Below are positions 16,117 through 25,135 of a DNA stretch of 64,000 nucleotides, in pieces. A program made the translations under genes and the position numbers. The notes beneath the pieces were generated by a model. It was not told the origin of the DNA, made no database searches, and saw only the letters and a list, made by a program, of their open reading frames with translations. Position 1 is the stretch's first letter, and each line of letters begins with the position of its first letter. Source of the stretch: an uncultured Agathobacter sp. (GTDB lineage Bacteria > Bacillota > Clostridia > Lachnospirales > Lachnospiraceae); contig CAKRLV010000004.1 of NCBI GenBank assembly GCA_934359755.1, positions 81,507-145,506 of the forward strand, given 5' to 3'.

Positions 16117-18192
16117 ATGTCGGTTGGTTGTAAAGGAAGGAATATTAATAAGCTAGAGCGCGAGGCACAGTTATATCAGGCGTTAAGCAAAGATTACTAT
16201 AGTGTATATTATATTGATTTTAAGAAGAACATAATCGAACCGATTCGCATGAGCAAAGAAATAGAACGTGATTATGGAGATTTTTTTAGAAAAAATCCTT
16301 CATATGAGGATGCGATATTTGGTTATATAGAGAATAATGTTCTTGAAGAAGAGCAGGCTGATATGAAGCAGGTTGTTTCATATGAGAATCTTAAGAAGCA
16401 GCTTAAAGAGCAGAAAATATTTATGCATGATTTTTATGCAATCAGGGATGGCAAGGTTTTCTTCTGTCGGATGAAGGTTGCGAATCTTAGCAAAGATGGT
16501 GAGCTAAGCGAAGCAGTTATGGGCTTTGCCAATGTAGACAGCATAAAGAAAAAAGAACTTGAGAGGCTTGCTTATATAGACAACATAACAGGTGGATATA
16601 ATTACACACATTTTTATGAACAGCTAAAAAAAGAGACACGCGATGGATTTTTGGTAGCGATTGATATAAGAGCATTCAAGATAGTAAATGATGTCTGTGG
16701 AATGCAAAAGGGAGACCTGGTATTAAGGAAAGTTGACGGAATTGTTTCAAGGAATATTGGAAAGAATGATTATCTTGGGCATGTCAATGCGGATCACTTT
16801 ATAGTTTTCCTCGAAAAAAGAAGCGTAAGTGAAGTAGAGTCTATCCTTAAAAATATCTCAGATGAAGTTAACAAGCTGTCAATTAAGATGGATATCCCAA
16901 GAGTTGGGGCATATTTTGGAGTGTCAGACTGGAATGCAGGAAAGAGGGTTACAGTTGCACTCAATGAGGCGTCCAAGGCAAAGCATAATGCAAAAGGCAA
17001 AAAGGATATAATTTATGCCTTTTACAGCAAAGAGGATAGTGAAAAGAGCCATGAAGAAAAGATGATGATGGCGGCATTCGATAAGGCTATAGAAGATGAG
17101 AACTTCGAGGTATGGTATCAGCCTAAGTATAGTCCAATTACAGGTGAGATGACAGGGGCTGAGGCATTGGTACGCTGGCGGGATTCGGATGGACAGCTGA
17201 TCTCACCAGGCAGATTCATTCCACTTTTTGAGAAGAATGGCCTTATAAGGGTACTTGACGAATATGTATTCAGACATGTGTGTAAACAGCAGAAATACTG
17301 GGTGAATACATTAGGCAGGACAATACCTGTATCTGTTAACCTTTCACGGTCAAGTCTTTATTTTGAAAATGTGGTACAGCAATATAAGAGTATTGTCGAT
17401 GAAATAGGAATACTTCCAGAGCTTGTTCCTATTGAGATAACTGAGAGTATTACGATAGACAATCAGGACATAAAAGAACTTGCAGATGAGTTCTATAAGG
17501 CTGGATTTCCACTGCATATAGACGATTTTGGAACCGGATACTCTTCACTTGCCATGCTTAATATGATTAAATTCAATACACTTAAGCTGGACAAGAGTCT
17601 TATCGATTACATAGGAAATTATGGTGGAGACCAGCTGCTTAGACATACTGTTTCTCTTGCAAAGGAGCTTGGACTTCACATCACAGCAGAAGGCGTTGAG
17701 AATGAGGAGCAGGTATTGTTTCTTAAGTCACTTGACTGTGACAATATTCAGGGCTTTTTCTACGCAAAGCCAATGCAGGCTGATTGTTTCGTAGAGAAAT
17801 TGAAGGATGAGAAGATAAGTGCTCAATATGTGTACCGCAAGGGACAGATAATTACATACTCTATGATAATCGACAGATTTAAGGCGTGTATAGGAACATC
17901 TGCTTTGCATGGAAACCATGGACGTATAGTAGTCCAGATTAATATAACAGGAGAGGGCAAGGGTGCTTTTTATATATTAGTTGACGATTATAAGATAGAA
18001 GTAGAACCCTATGAATATTATGACAGGGACGCATTAGTCACTATTGAATCGAGTGTGCTTATGGATGTCATAAGTGGACAGAAGAAATTAGATGATGCGT
18101 ATGATGCAGGTCAGATTAAAGTTGAAGGTGATTTGAAAGCACTGGATCTTCTTAGGAAAATAATAAATAGTAACATAAACAGAGAGTCATAG
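16117..18192 (+). CDS. c-di-GMP phosphodiesterase: degenerate GGDEF + EAL + C-terminal SCP2-like domain
   Basis: A 691-residue cytoplasmic protein without membrane segments. Residues 1-145 look like a sensor (PAS-like) region. A GGDEF-type domain (about 150-305) has NADHF near 224 instead of GGDEF, so cyclase activity is unlikely. The EAL domain (about 325-570) keeps the catalytic set: EALVRW at 349, NLSRSS, ITESI, DDFGTGYSS, LKLDKS and AEGVENEEQ, so it should hydrolyse c-di-GMP. Residues from about 578 (GRIVVQINITGEGKGAFYIL ... IKVEGDLKALDLL) resemble a sterol carrier protein 2 lipid-binding fold. GGGAGGGAATAT precedes the ATG. The terminator stem begins within the last codons. Confidence 0.85.
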   Translation: MSVGCKGRNINKLEREAQLYQALSKDYYSVYYIDFKKNIIEPIRMSKEIERDYGDFFRKNPSYEDAIFGYIENNVLEEEQADMKQVVSYENLKKQLKEQKIFMHDFYAIRDGKVFFCRMKVANLSKDGELSEAVMGFANVDSIKKKELERLAYIDNITGGYNYTHFYEQLKKETRDGFLVAIDIRAFKIVNDVCGMQKGDLVLRKVDGIVSRNIGKNDYLGHVNADHFIVFLEKRSVSEVESILKNISDEVNKLSIKMDIPRVGAYFGVSDWNAGKRVTVALNEASKAKHNAKGKKDIIYAFYSKEDSEKSHEEKMMMAAFDKAIEDENFEVWYQPKYSPITGEMTGAEALVRWRDSDGQLISPGRFIPLFEKNGLIRVLDEYVFRHVCKQQKYWVNTLGRTIPVSVNLSRSSLYFENVVQQYKSIVDEIGILPELVPIEITESITIDNQDIKELADEFYKAGFPLHIDDFGTGYSSLAMLNMIKFNTLKLDKSLIDYIGNYGGDQLLRHTVSLAKELGLHITAEGVENEEQVLFLKSLDCDNIQGFFYAKPMQADCFVEKLKDEKISAQYVYRKGQIITYSMIIDRFKACIGTSALHGNHGRIVVQINITGEGKGAFYILVDDYKIEVEPYEYYDRDALVTIESSVLMDVISGQKKLDDAYDAGQIKVEGDLKALDLLRKIINSNINRES

Positions 18193-18209
18193 ATTGGCTC
18201 TCTGTTTTT
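18180..18209 (+). terminator. Rho-independent terminator after the EAL-SCP2 gene
   Basis: CAGAGAG (18180-18186) pairs with CTCTCTG (18198-18204), followed by TTTTT. The stem includes the stop codon region. Confidence 0.8.
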
Positions 18210-18243
18210 GTGAAAAATATACAAAAATCACTTTGAATATTTG

Positions 18244-18339
18244 TGAACGAATTTGACGGAATATGATTGACTTCGGCTTTGTGCGAAGATATAATCTAGT
18301 TAAAGATGAACGAAATTGAATGAACATGAATGAAAAAGA
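18244..18339 (+). promoter_or_regulatory. fru operon promoter with repeated FruR-type sites
   Basis: TTGACT (18267-18272), 17-bp spacer, TATAAT (18290-18295). TGAACGAATTTGA (18244-18256) lies upstream and TGAACGAAATTGA (18307-18319) downstream, 12 of 13 identical, spaced 63 bp apart; related TGAACATGAATGA (18321-18333) and TGAATGAAAAAGA (18327-18339) follow. Direct repeats of this kind are usual for DeoR-family repressors. The binding of FruR here is inference. Confidence 0.7.
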
Positions 18340-18403
18340 ATACAAATTCAGACCTGGAAGTGCTAAAATATTTATGAATTAAAACAGGAAAGTAGGAAAA
18401 CAG

Positions 18404-19147
18404 ATGTTAACAGAGGACAGATTTTCAAAAATACTTGAGATTGTAAATAAAGATGGCAGCGCAACAGCACAGGAATTAATGAAAGAACTTGATGTATCAG
18501 AATCAACCATTCGGCGTGATCTCAATTCTATGGACAAAAAGGGACTCATTACTAAAGTTCATGGAGGGGCAATTTCTAACAACCCATCAATCAAGACACT
18601 TGATGAGGCTGTAAACAACAGAAAAAAGAAAAATACAGAACAGAAGGTTGCCATAGCAAGATATGCGGCAGCCTGCATAGAGGAGCATGATCTCGTTTAT
18701 ATAGATGCAGGCACGACTACAGAATTGATGCTTGACTATATACAGGCACAAAGAGCCACTTTTGTTACTAATTCACTTTCACATGCAAAGAAATTATCTG
18801 ACAAGGGTTATCGAGTATATATTCTTGGCGGAGAGTTCAAATCTACGACAGAGGCAATCGTAGGTGAAGAGGCAGTAGAGACATTAGATAAGTATAATTT
18901 CACAAAGGGTTTTTGGGGTACAAATGGTATAAGTATTAAAAATGGTTATACTACACCAGAGATAAAAGAAGCGATGGTGAAGAAGAAGTCAATGCAGCAG
19001 TGTAAAGAGAAATATATCCTTGCAGATGGCAGCAAGTTCAATCAGATTTCGAGTATTAAATTTGCGGAGTATGACGATGCAAAGATTATTACAGAGAGAC
19101 CAATATCAGATGAATATATTAATCAGACAAACATATTGGAGGTGTAG
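18404..19147 (+). CDS. fruR: DeoR-family fructose operon repressor
   Basis: A 247-residue DeoR-type regulator: N-terminal HTH (ATAQELMKELDVSESTIRRD then LITKVHGGA) and a C-terminal sugar-phosphate sensing domain with DAGTTTE and ILGGEFKSTTEAIVG. As the first gene of the fru operon it probably represses the operon until fructose-1-phosphate accumulates. The next gene, fruK, starts 3 bp after the stop, with GGAGGTGTAGCAA as its site. Confidence 0.88.
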   Translation: MLTEDRFSKILEIVNKDGSATAQELMKELDVSESTIRRDLNSMDKKGLITKVHGGAISNNPSIKTLDEAVNNRKKKNTEQKVAIARYAAACIEEHDLVYIDAGTTTELMLDYIQAQRATFVTNSLSHAKKLSDKGYRVYILGGEFKSTTEAIVGEEAVETLDKYNFTKGFWGTNGISIKNGYTTPEIKEAMVKKKSMQQCKEKYILADGSKFNQISSIKFAEYDDAKIITERPISDEYINQTNILEV

Positions 19148-19150
19148 CAA

Positions 19151-20065
19151 ATGATTTATACAGTGACATTTAATCCATCATTGGATTATATAGTTACAGT
19201 CAAGGATTTTAAGACAGGGGTTGTAAATCGTACAACCGAAGAAATTATTTTCCCGGGTGGAAAAGGGATTAACGTATCGATGGTTCTTAAGAACTTAGGT
19301 TATGAGAGTACTGCATTAGGATTTATGGCAGGATTTACAGGTGAAGCAATCTGCAATCTTCTTGACAAGAAAGGCATTACTACAGACTTTATTACAGTTG
19401 AAAAAGGCGTAAGCCGAATAAACGTAAAGCTTAGATCAAATGAAGAATCAGAGATAAATGGACAGGGACCGGAAATCCTTGATACAGATATACAGAAATT
19501 ATATAGCAAATTAGACACTCTGGGTGACGGAGATACACTTGTACTTGCTGGAAGTATACCAGACGTGATGCCACAGTCTATATATATGGACATTATGAAG
19601 CATCTTGAAGGAAAGAATATCAGAATTGTCGTAGATGCGACAAAAGACTTACTTGTAAATGTGCTCGCGTACAAGCCATTTCTTATCAAGCCAAACAATC
19701 ATGAGCTTGGTGAAATCTTTGGGGTAGAGATTAGCGACAAAGATGATGTTGTAATGTATGCAAGGAAGCTTCAGGAAAAGGGAGCAAGAAATGTTCTTGT
19801 TTCAATGGCTGGAGATGGTGCTGTACTTGTCACAGAAGATGGACAGGAATTCAGGGCAGAGGCACCAAAGGGTAAGGTGGTTAATTCGGTAGGAGCTGGC
19901 GATTCCATGGTAGCTGGTTTTATAGCCGGATATTTATCCACAAAGGAATATATAGAAGCATTTAAATTGGGGGTTTGCACTGGAAGCGCAAGTGCATTCT
20001 CTGAAGAACTTGCAACAAAGGCGGAGGTAGAAGAGCTACTAAAGCAAAATCAGAGAATCTTTTAG
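19151..20065 (+). CDS. fruK: 1-phosphofructokinase
   Basis: A 304-residue PfkB-family kinase: PGGKGINVSMVL near residue 35 and the C-terminal VNSVGAGDSMVAGF anion hole with the catalytic aspartate. It phosphorylates fructose-1-phosphate, the product of the fructose PTS, to fructose-1,6-bisphosphate. It lies between fruR and fruA in one operon. Confidence 0.92.
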   Translation: MIYTVTFNPSLDYIVTVKDFKTGVVNRTTEEIIFPGGKGINVSMVLKNLGYESTALGFMAGFTGEAICNLLDKKGITTDFITVEKGVSRINVKLRSNEESEINGQGPEILDTDIQKLYSKLDTLGDGDTLVLAGSIPDVMPQSIYMDIMKHLEGKNIRIVVDATKDLLVNVLAYKPFLIKPNNHELGEIFGVEISDKDDVVMYARKLQEKGARNVLVSMAGDGAVLVTEDGQEFRAEAPKGKVVNSVGAGDSMVAGFIAGYLSTKEYIEAFKLGVCTGSASAFSEELATKAEVEELLKQNQRIF

Positions 20066-20075
20066 GAGGAAAAAT

Positions 20076-22106
20076 ATGAGGATTAGAGATTTATTGGATA
20101 CCAGAAGCATCCAGCTGAATGGTATAGCGTCTGGTAAGACGGATGTGCTTAATCAAATGGTTGATTTGATGGCAAAAAGTGGAAAAATCAGTGATGTGGA
20201 CACATATCGAAAAGGGGTTTTTGCGAGAGAAGACGAAGGAACGACTGGAATAGGAGAAGGAATTGCAATACCACATTGTAAGTCAGCAGCAGTTAAAAAG
20301 CCAGGACTTGCAGCGATGGTTGTACCAGGTGGAGTAGATTATGATGCACTTGATGGAGCTCCTGTAGATTTACTGTTTTTAATTGCAGCACCAGACACAA
20401 AAGAGAATGTACATCTTGATGTACTTAGCAAATTGTCAGTACTTTTGATGGATGAAGGCTTTACTAGCAGCCTTAAATCTGCAAAGAATGTTGCAGAGTT
20501 TTTAGATGTGATTGACAGATATGAAGCAACTGATGAAGCCAAAGAAAGTACAACAAGTACTGGATATGATGTTGTGGCAGTTACAGCATGTCCTACTGGA
20601 ATCGCACATACTTATATGGCGGCAGAGGCTCTTGAGAAAAAGGCAGCAGAGCTTGGTATTAAGATTAAAGTTGAGACACGTGGTTCTGGTGGAGCAAAGA
20701 ACGTACTTACACAAAGCGATATCGATGAAGCTAAGGGTGTTATCATAGCATGTGACACAAAGGTTCCTATGGATCGTTTTGATGGAAAGCATTTGATAGA
20801 GTGCAAGGTTGCTGATGGAATCGGCAAATCAGAGGAACTCATAAACAGAGCAGTAAGACAGGACGCACCTGTTTATAAGGCAAGCGGAAAGAAAGAAGTT
20901 GCCAGAACAGAATCAAACGGCAGTATAGGACATCAGATTTATACACATCTTATGAATGGTGTGTCTCATATGCTTCCATTCGTAATCGGTGGTGGTATTT
21001 TAACAGCACTTGCATTCCTTGTTGACACACTTTTAGGATACGGTGTATCAGGCGGTGGTAATTTTGGATCATGTACACCACTATCAGCATTCCTTAAGTA
21101 TGTCGGTGGACTTGCAATGGGACTTATGGTTCCGGTACTCGCAGGATATATAGCAGAGTCAATAGCGGACAGACCTGGACTTGCAGTTGGTTTTGTAGGT
21201 GGTCTGCTCGCATCAAACGGAAATGCATCACTTGTAAGCTATATCTTTGCAGATGATAAGCTTTCAGGTTTCCAGGGCTTTATTCAGAAGTTTGCATTCC
21301 AGTCACCAAATGGTGGTGCAACAGTATCTGGTTTCCTTGGCGGTATTTTAGCAGGTTTCCTTGCAGGATATATCATTCTTTTACTTAAGAAAATATTTGC
21401 TGGACTTCCAGCTTCACTTGATGGAATTAAGCCAACACTTATTTATCCATTACTTGGAACATTGATTATCGGAATCCTTATGTGTTTCATCTTCAATCCA
21501 CTTATCGGATTAGTAAACACGGGACTTAGCAACATGCTTACAGGTATTGCAAAAGCGAACATGCTTCCACTTCTTGGACTTATCCTCGGAGCAATGATGG
21601 CTATCGATATGGGAGGCCCAATCAACAAGGCAGCATATGTATTTGGAACAGGTATGCTTGGTACAGCACAGACACTTTTAGACGGTGGTGCAGGTATCTC
21701 AGATCCACAGGTACAGGCTTGTTACATCGCAATGGCAGCAATCATGGTAGGTGGAATGGTTCCTCCAGTTGGAATTGCATTAGCTTGTAAGTTCTTCCCT
21801 AAGAAGTTTACTAAAGAAGAGAAGAGCTCATGGCTGTCAAATTTCCTTATGGGAGCAGCATTCATCACAGAGGGAGCTATTCCATTTGCAGCAGCAGATC
21901 CAATCCATGTTATTCCTTGTACATTAGCTGGTGCGGGAGTTGCAGGATGTATTTCAGCAGTGTTCAAATGTACACTTATGGCACCACATGGTGGAGTATT
22001 CGTATTCGCAACAATTGGAAATGCATTACCATACATTCTCGCATGGATAGCAGGTTCAATCGTAACATGTGTAATGCTTGGATGTATCAAAAAAGATGCA
22101 GAATAA
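20076..22106 (+). CDS. fruA: PTS fructose transporter subunit IIABC
   Basis: A 676-residue fusion in the order IIA, IIB, IIC. The IIA phosphorylation site is H67 in IAIPHCKS; the IIB site is C172 in VVAVTACPTGIAHTYMAA; the IIC part (from about residue 290) has eight or more hydrophobic segments. It imports fructose as fructose-1-phosphate using phosphate passed from HPr. AGGAGGAAAAAT precedes the ATG. It sits 10 bp after fruK and 59 bp before an HPr gene. Confidence 0.94.
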   Translation: MRIRDLLDTRSIQLNGIASGKTDVLNQMVDLMAKSGKISDVDTYRKGVFAREDEGTTGIGEGIAIPHCKSAAVKKPGLAAMVVPGGVDYDALDGAPVDLLFLIAAPDTKENVHLDVLSKLSVLLMDEGFTSSLKSAKNVAEFLDVIDRYEATDEAKESTTSTGYDVVAVTACPTGIAHTYMAAEALEKKAAELGIKIKVETRGSGGAKNVLTQSDIDEAKGVIIACDTKVPMDRFDGKHLIECKVADGIGKSEELINRAVRQDAPVYKASGKKEVARTESNGSIGHQIYTHLMNGVSHMLPFVIGGGILTALAFLVDTLLGYGVSGGGNFGSCTPLSAFLKYVGGLAMGLMVPVLAGYIAESIADRPGLAVGFVGGLLASNGNASLVSYIFADDKLSGFQGFIQKFAFQSPNGGATVSGFLGGILAGFLAGYIILLLKKIFAGLPASLDGIKPTLIYPLLGTLIIGILMCFIFNPLIGLVNTGLSNMLTGIAKANMLPLLGLILGAMMAIDMGGPINKAAYVFGTGMLGTAQTLLDGGAGISDPQVQACYIAMAAIMVGGMVPPVGIALACKFFPKKFTKEEKSSWLSNFLMGAAFITEGAIPFAAADPIHVIPCTLAGAGVAGCISAVFKCTLMAPHGGVFVFATIGNALPYILAWIAGSIVTCVMLGCIKKDAE

Positions 22107-22165
22107 TGTGTATAATATAAAGCAGAACATTAAATAAATAATTAATATTATGGAGGTATAATTTT

Positions 22166-22423
22166 ATGAAGGAAATTAACTACACAATCACAGATCCAAT
22201 GGGAATTCATGCAAGACCAGCAGGAGTTTTTGTAAAAGAGGCAGCTGCTTTTCCTTGTGCAGTTACAATTACAAAAGATGGCAGAGAAGTTGATGCAAAG
22301 AGAATTCTTGGAGTAATGGGGCTTGGAGTTAAATGCGGACAGCAGATTACTCTCAAATGTGATGGTGAAAAAGAGGAAGAGGCAATTGCTGCATTGGAGA
22401 AATTCTTAAAAGAAAATCTTTAA
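22166..22423 (+). CDS. HPr-like phosphocarrier protein with Arg at position 46
   Basis: An 85-residue HPr. The EI phosphorylation site is H15 in GIHARPAG. The usual Ser46 region reads DAKRILGVMGLG, so residue 46 is arginine where Gram-positive HPr has the serine that HPr kinase modifies. It should transfer phosphate to the fructose IIA encoded just upstream but should not form P-Ser-HPr for CcpA. An extended -10 (TGTGTATAAT, to 22116) may give it a promoter of its own. TATGGAGGTATAATTTT precedes the ATG. A regular HPr must be elsewhere if CcpA control exists. Confidence 0.88.
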   Translation: MKEINYTITDPMGIHARPAGVFVKEAAAFPCAVTITKDGREVDAKRILGVMGLGVKCGQQITLKCDGEKEEEAIAALEKFLKENL

Positions 22424-22462
22424 TTTTTCCTTAAAAATAATAAATTTGTATTTTAATTATGG

Positions 22463-22498
22463 CACGGGAGATATACTATAATATATCTCCCGTGTTTT
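22463..22498 (+). terminator. Rho-independent terminator after HPr
   Basis: CACGGGAGATATA pairs with TATATCTCCCGTG around a short loop, followed by TTTT. Confidence 0.85.
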
Positions 22499-22550
22499 AA
22501 CGTGACAGGACTTTTTTTAAGATTACATATCATATAAAACTTGACGTATA

Positions 22551-22580
22551 TTAACATTTTTCCTATTTGTGTGGTACAAT
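22551..22580 (+). promoter_or_regulatory. Promoter for the small unknown gene and fbp
   Basis: TTAACA (22551-22556), 18-bp spacer, TACAAT (22575-22580) preceded by TGG (extended -10). Confidence 0.55.
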
Positions 22581-22629
22581 AGTAATAGGTGTTTGAGAAT
22601 AACACTTGAACTAAGGAGAGGTGATATAT

Positions 22630-22911
22630 ATGTTATACAAAGATTGGATGAAATTTGCCAAAGACAATTATGATATAATAAAGGAAAATTATAACAGTGT
22701 AGTTTATACTGCGCAGGTATATGATGACGAGACGCAGGAGAAGACTAATATAAGTCTCACACTTGAGGGTGTGATGGACAAGTGTATGGGAACCAGCATG
22801 GAGAATCAGATTAGAAATGCTATCATGAGATCGGTATACACGGGATATGGATTAGAGAAAAATATTCAAAAGGTTATGAATGACTTCTATGTAATATCTG
22901 CACCAAGATAA
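22630..22911 (+). CDS. Small protein of unknown function, 93 aa
   Basis: I do not recognise this protein. It is 93 residues, soluble, with an acidic and tyrosine-rich start (LYKDWMKFAKDNYDIIKENY) and a central helical region (GVMDKCMGTSMENQIRNAIM). The ATG at 22630 follows a strong AGGAGAGGTGAT site, which supports real expression. It has a promoter of its own and is followed by a 164-nt hairpin and then fbp, so it may be the first gene of the fbp transcript. No function can be assigned. Confidence 0.7.
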   Translation: MLYKDWMKFAKDNYDIIKENYNSVVYTAQVYDDETQEKTNISLTLEGVMDKCMGTSMENQIRNAIMRSVYTGYGLEKNIQKVMNDFYVISAPR

Positions 22912-22968
22912 ATGTACGAAGAACTGATGTGTAAGTGTTATGAATTTGTAAGAGACTGGTACAGAATA

Positions 22969-23132
22969 CTAGTACATCGTTTTCGAAATAACTACACCAT
23001 TCACTTGTCTGCAAATCTGATTGTACAGGTAGAAAAGCCTTGGCGTAGCCCACTACGCCTGCGTTTTTATACCTGCACACTCGAATCTGCATTCTACGCG
23101 ATTGGTATAGTTATTTACGAAACGATGTACCA
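22969..23132 (+). other. 164-nt imperfect hairpin element upstream of fbp
   Basis: The whole segment folds on itself: GTACATCG near 22972 pairs with CGATGTAC near 23122-23130, and imperfect but near-continuous pairing runs inward to the core GGCGTAG (23042-23048), CCCA loop, CTACGCC (23053-23059). Mismatches and small bulges are spread along both arms. It ends 32 bp before the fbp start. It could be a miniature inverted-repeat element, a leader RNA acting on fbp, or a processing site. No terminator U-tract follows it. Confidence 0.75.
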
Positions 23133-23164
23133 GGTGGATATTGCAGGAGTACAGGAGGAGATAC

Positions 23165-25123
23165 GTGAATCAGCAGAGAATACATTATTTAGAACAGATG
23201 TCAGAGTTGTATCCTACTATTACGAAGGCATCGACCGAGATTATAAATTTACAGGCAATTTTGAACTTACCAAAGGGAACAGAACATTTCCTGTCGGATT
23301 TGCATGGTGAATATGAGGCGTTTTCACATGTACTTAGGAATGGCTCAGGGGCGGTACGTAAGAAAATAGATGACGTTTTCGGGGACACTATGGAGCAGTC
23401 GCAGAAGGACGTTCTTGCTACGCTTATTTACTATCCGAGAGAAAAAATGGAACTGGTAAGAAAAAAGGAACCAGACATGGAGAACTGGTACAAGGACACA
23501 TTGCATAGACTGATAGAGGTATGCAAGACGGTATCATCCAAATACACACGTTCCAAAGTAAGAAAGTCTCTTCCTAAGGATTATGCATATGTGATAGAAG
23601 AACTGATAACAGAAAAGCCAGAGGTCTTAAATAAAGAGGCTTATTATGAATCTATTGTCAATACAGTTATAGAACTTGGACAATCTGAGAAATTTATTGT
23701 TGTATTATGTGAACTTATACAGACACTTGCAGTAGATCATCTGCATGTACTTGGTGATATATATGATAGAGGTGCTGGAGCACATCTTATAATGGACAAG
23801 CTGTGTAATTATCACTCAGTTGATATACAATGGGGCAATCATGATATCATATGGATGGGAGCAGCTGCTGGTCAGCTTGCATGCATAGCAACTGTGGTGC
23901 GAAACAGCATAAGATATGGTAACCTTGACCTGTTAGAGGAAGGCTATGGAATCAATATGATGCCACTTGCCACTTTTGCCATGCGTGCATATGCTGATGA
24001 CCCATGCGAGAGATTCGTGTTTAAAGTCGCACCGAGCGGAACAAACAATGTAGAAAATGATATGATTCGTAAGATGCACAAGGCAATTGCAATCATTCGT
24101 TTTAAGCTTGAGGGACAGACGATAAAGAAGTGGCCAGAGTATGGAATGGATCACAGACTGCTTCTTGAACATATAGATTATGACAGGCATACAGTTGAGA
24201 TAGATGGCAAGGAATACAATATGCTTGATCATTATTTCCCAACTATTGACCCTAAGGATCCGTATAAGCTTACAGAGGGTGAACATGATGTCATAATGCG
24301 TCTTCGCTCATCATTTATTCACTGTGAGAAATTACAGATGCATGTACAGATGCTTCTGAAGAAAGGAAGCATGTACAAAATTTACAATGGCAATCTGCTT
24401 TATCATGGATGTGTTCCGATGAACGAGGACGGAACATTTGCCAAAGTAAATATATATGGCAAAGAATATAGTGGAAAAGCGTTGTTTGATGTATTAGAGT
24501 CCTATGTACGTAAGGCATTTTTCTCACAGGACAAAAATGAAAAAGAAAAAGGAATGGATATCATGTGGTATATATGGACGGCTCCTAATTCGCCTATATA
24601 TGGACGTGAGAAAATGGCTACTTTTGAGAGATATTTTCTTGAAGAGGAAGAACTTAAAGTTGAAAAGAAAAACTGTTACTATTCACTTATAAATGAGCCT
24701 AGAATTGCAGACATGATCCTTAAAGAATTTGGACTTGCTGGCGAGCGTGTCCACATAATAAATGGACATGTACCAGTGCACAGGATGAGAGGAGAGAGTC
24801 CTGTTAAATGCGATGGAAAGGTTATAGTAATAGATGGTGGCTTCTCAAAAGCCTACAGAAGAAGAACAGGAATTGCAGGATATACACTTATCTACAATTC
24901 ATATGGTCTAACACTTACAGCACATGAACCATTTGAATCATCAGAAGAAGCAATCAAGAATGAGATAGATATAGTTTCAAGACGTGAAGCTGTTGAATAT
25001 CTTGACAAGAGGATTCTGGTTGGAGATACTGATATTGGTAAGAAAATGAAAGAAAAGATTAAAGAACTTAAGCTGCTCATACAGGCGTATCAATCAGGTG
25101 AGATAGCTGAAAAAGATGGATGA
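23165..25123 (+). CDS. fbp: Fructose-1,6-bisphosphatase, class III
   Basis: A 652-residue class III (Fbp of Firmicutes type) enzyme. Metal-binding signatures of the metallophosphatase fold are SDLHGEYEAF, GDIYDRGAGAHL and WGNHDIIWMG; the C-terminal INGHVPVHR segment is typical. It converts fructose-1,6-bisphosphate to fructose-6-phosphate for gluconeogenesis. I choose GTG at 23165 because AGGAGG (23153-23158) precedes it; the upstream TTG at 23141 has none. The gene follows the hairpin element and precedes a membrane protein gene by 12 bp. Confidence 0.93.
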   Translation: MNQQRIHYLEQMSELYPTITKASTEIINLQAILNLPKGTEHFLSDLHGEYEAFSHVLRNGSGAVRKKIDDVFGDTMEQSQKDVLATLIYYPREKMELVRKKEPDMENWYKDTLHRLIEVCKTVSSKYTRSKVRKSLPKDYAYVIEELITEKPEVLNKEAYYESIVNTVIELGQSEKFIVVLCELIQTLAVDHLHVLGDIYDRGAGAHLIMDKLCNYHSVDIQWGNHDIIWMGAAAGQLACIATVVRNSIRYGNLDLLEEGYGINMMPLATFAMRAYADDPCERFVFKVAPSGTNNVENDMIRKMHKAIAIIRFKLEGQTIKKWPEYGMDHRLLLEHIDYDRHTVEIDGKEYNMLDHYFPTIDPKDPYKLTEGEHDVIMRLRSSFIHCEKLQMHVQMLLKKGSMYKIYNGNLLYHGCVPMNEDGTFAKVNIYGKEYSGKALFDVLESYVRKAFFSQDKNEKEKGMDIMWYIWTAPNSPIYGREKMATFERYFLEEEELKVEKKNCYYSLINEPRIADMILKEFGLAGERVHIINGHVPVHRMRGESPVKCDGKVIVIDGGFSKAYRRRTGIAGYTLIYNSYGLTLTAHEPFESSEEAIKNEIDIVSRREAVEYLDKRILVGDTDIGKKMKEKIKELKLLIQAYQSGEIAEKDG

Positions 25124-25135
25124 TGAAGGTTTATT

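Noticed and set aside
16780..16800. Active diguanylate cyclase site in the EAL protein
   Set aside because: The motif reads NADHF, so the catalytic GGDEF is lost.
22541..22580. TTGACG at 22541 as -35 of the small-gene promoter
   Set aside because: Spacing to TACAAT is 28 bp; TTAACA at 22551 fits better.
22912..23310. 132-codon frame starting right after the small unknown gene
   Set aside because: No ribosome site, it runs through the palindrome and into fbp in another frame, and its translation has no recognisable family; more likely chance openness of a hairpin.
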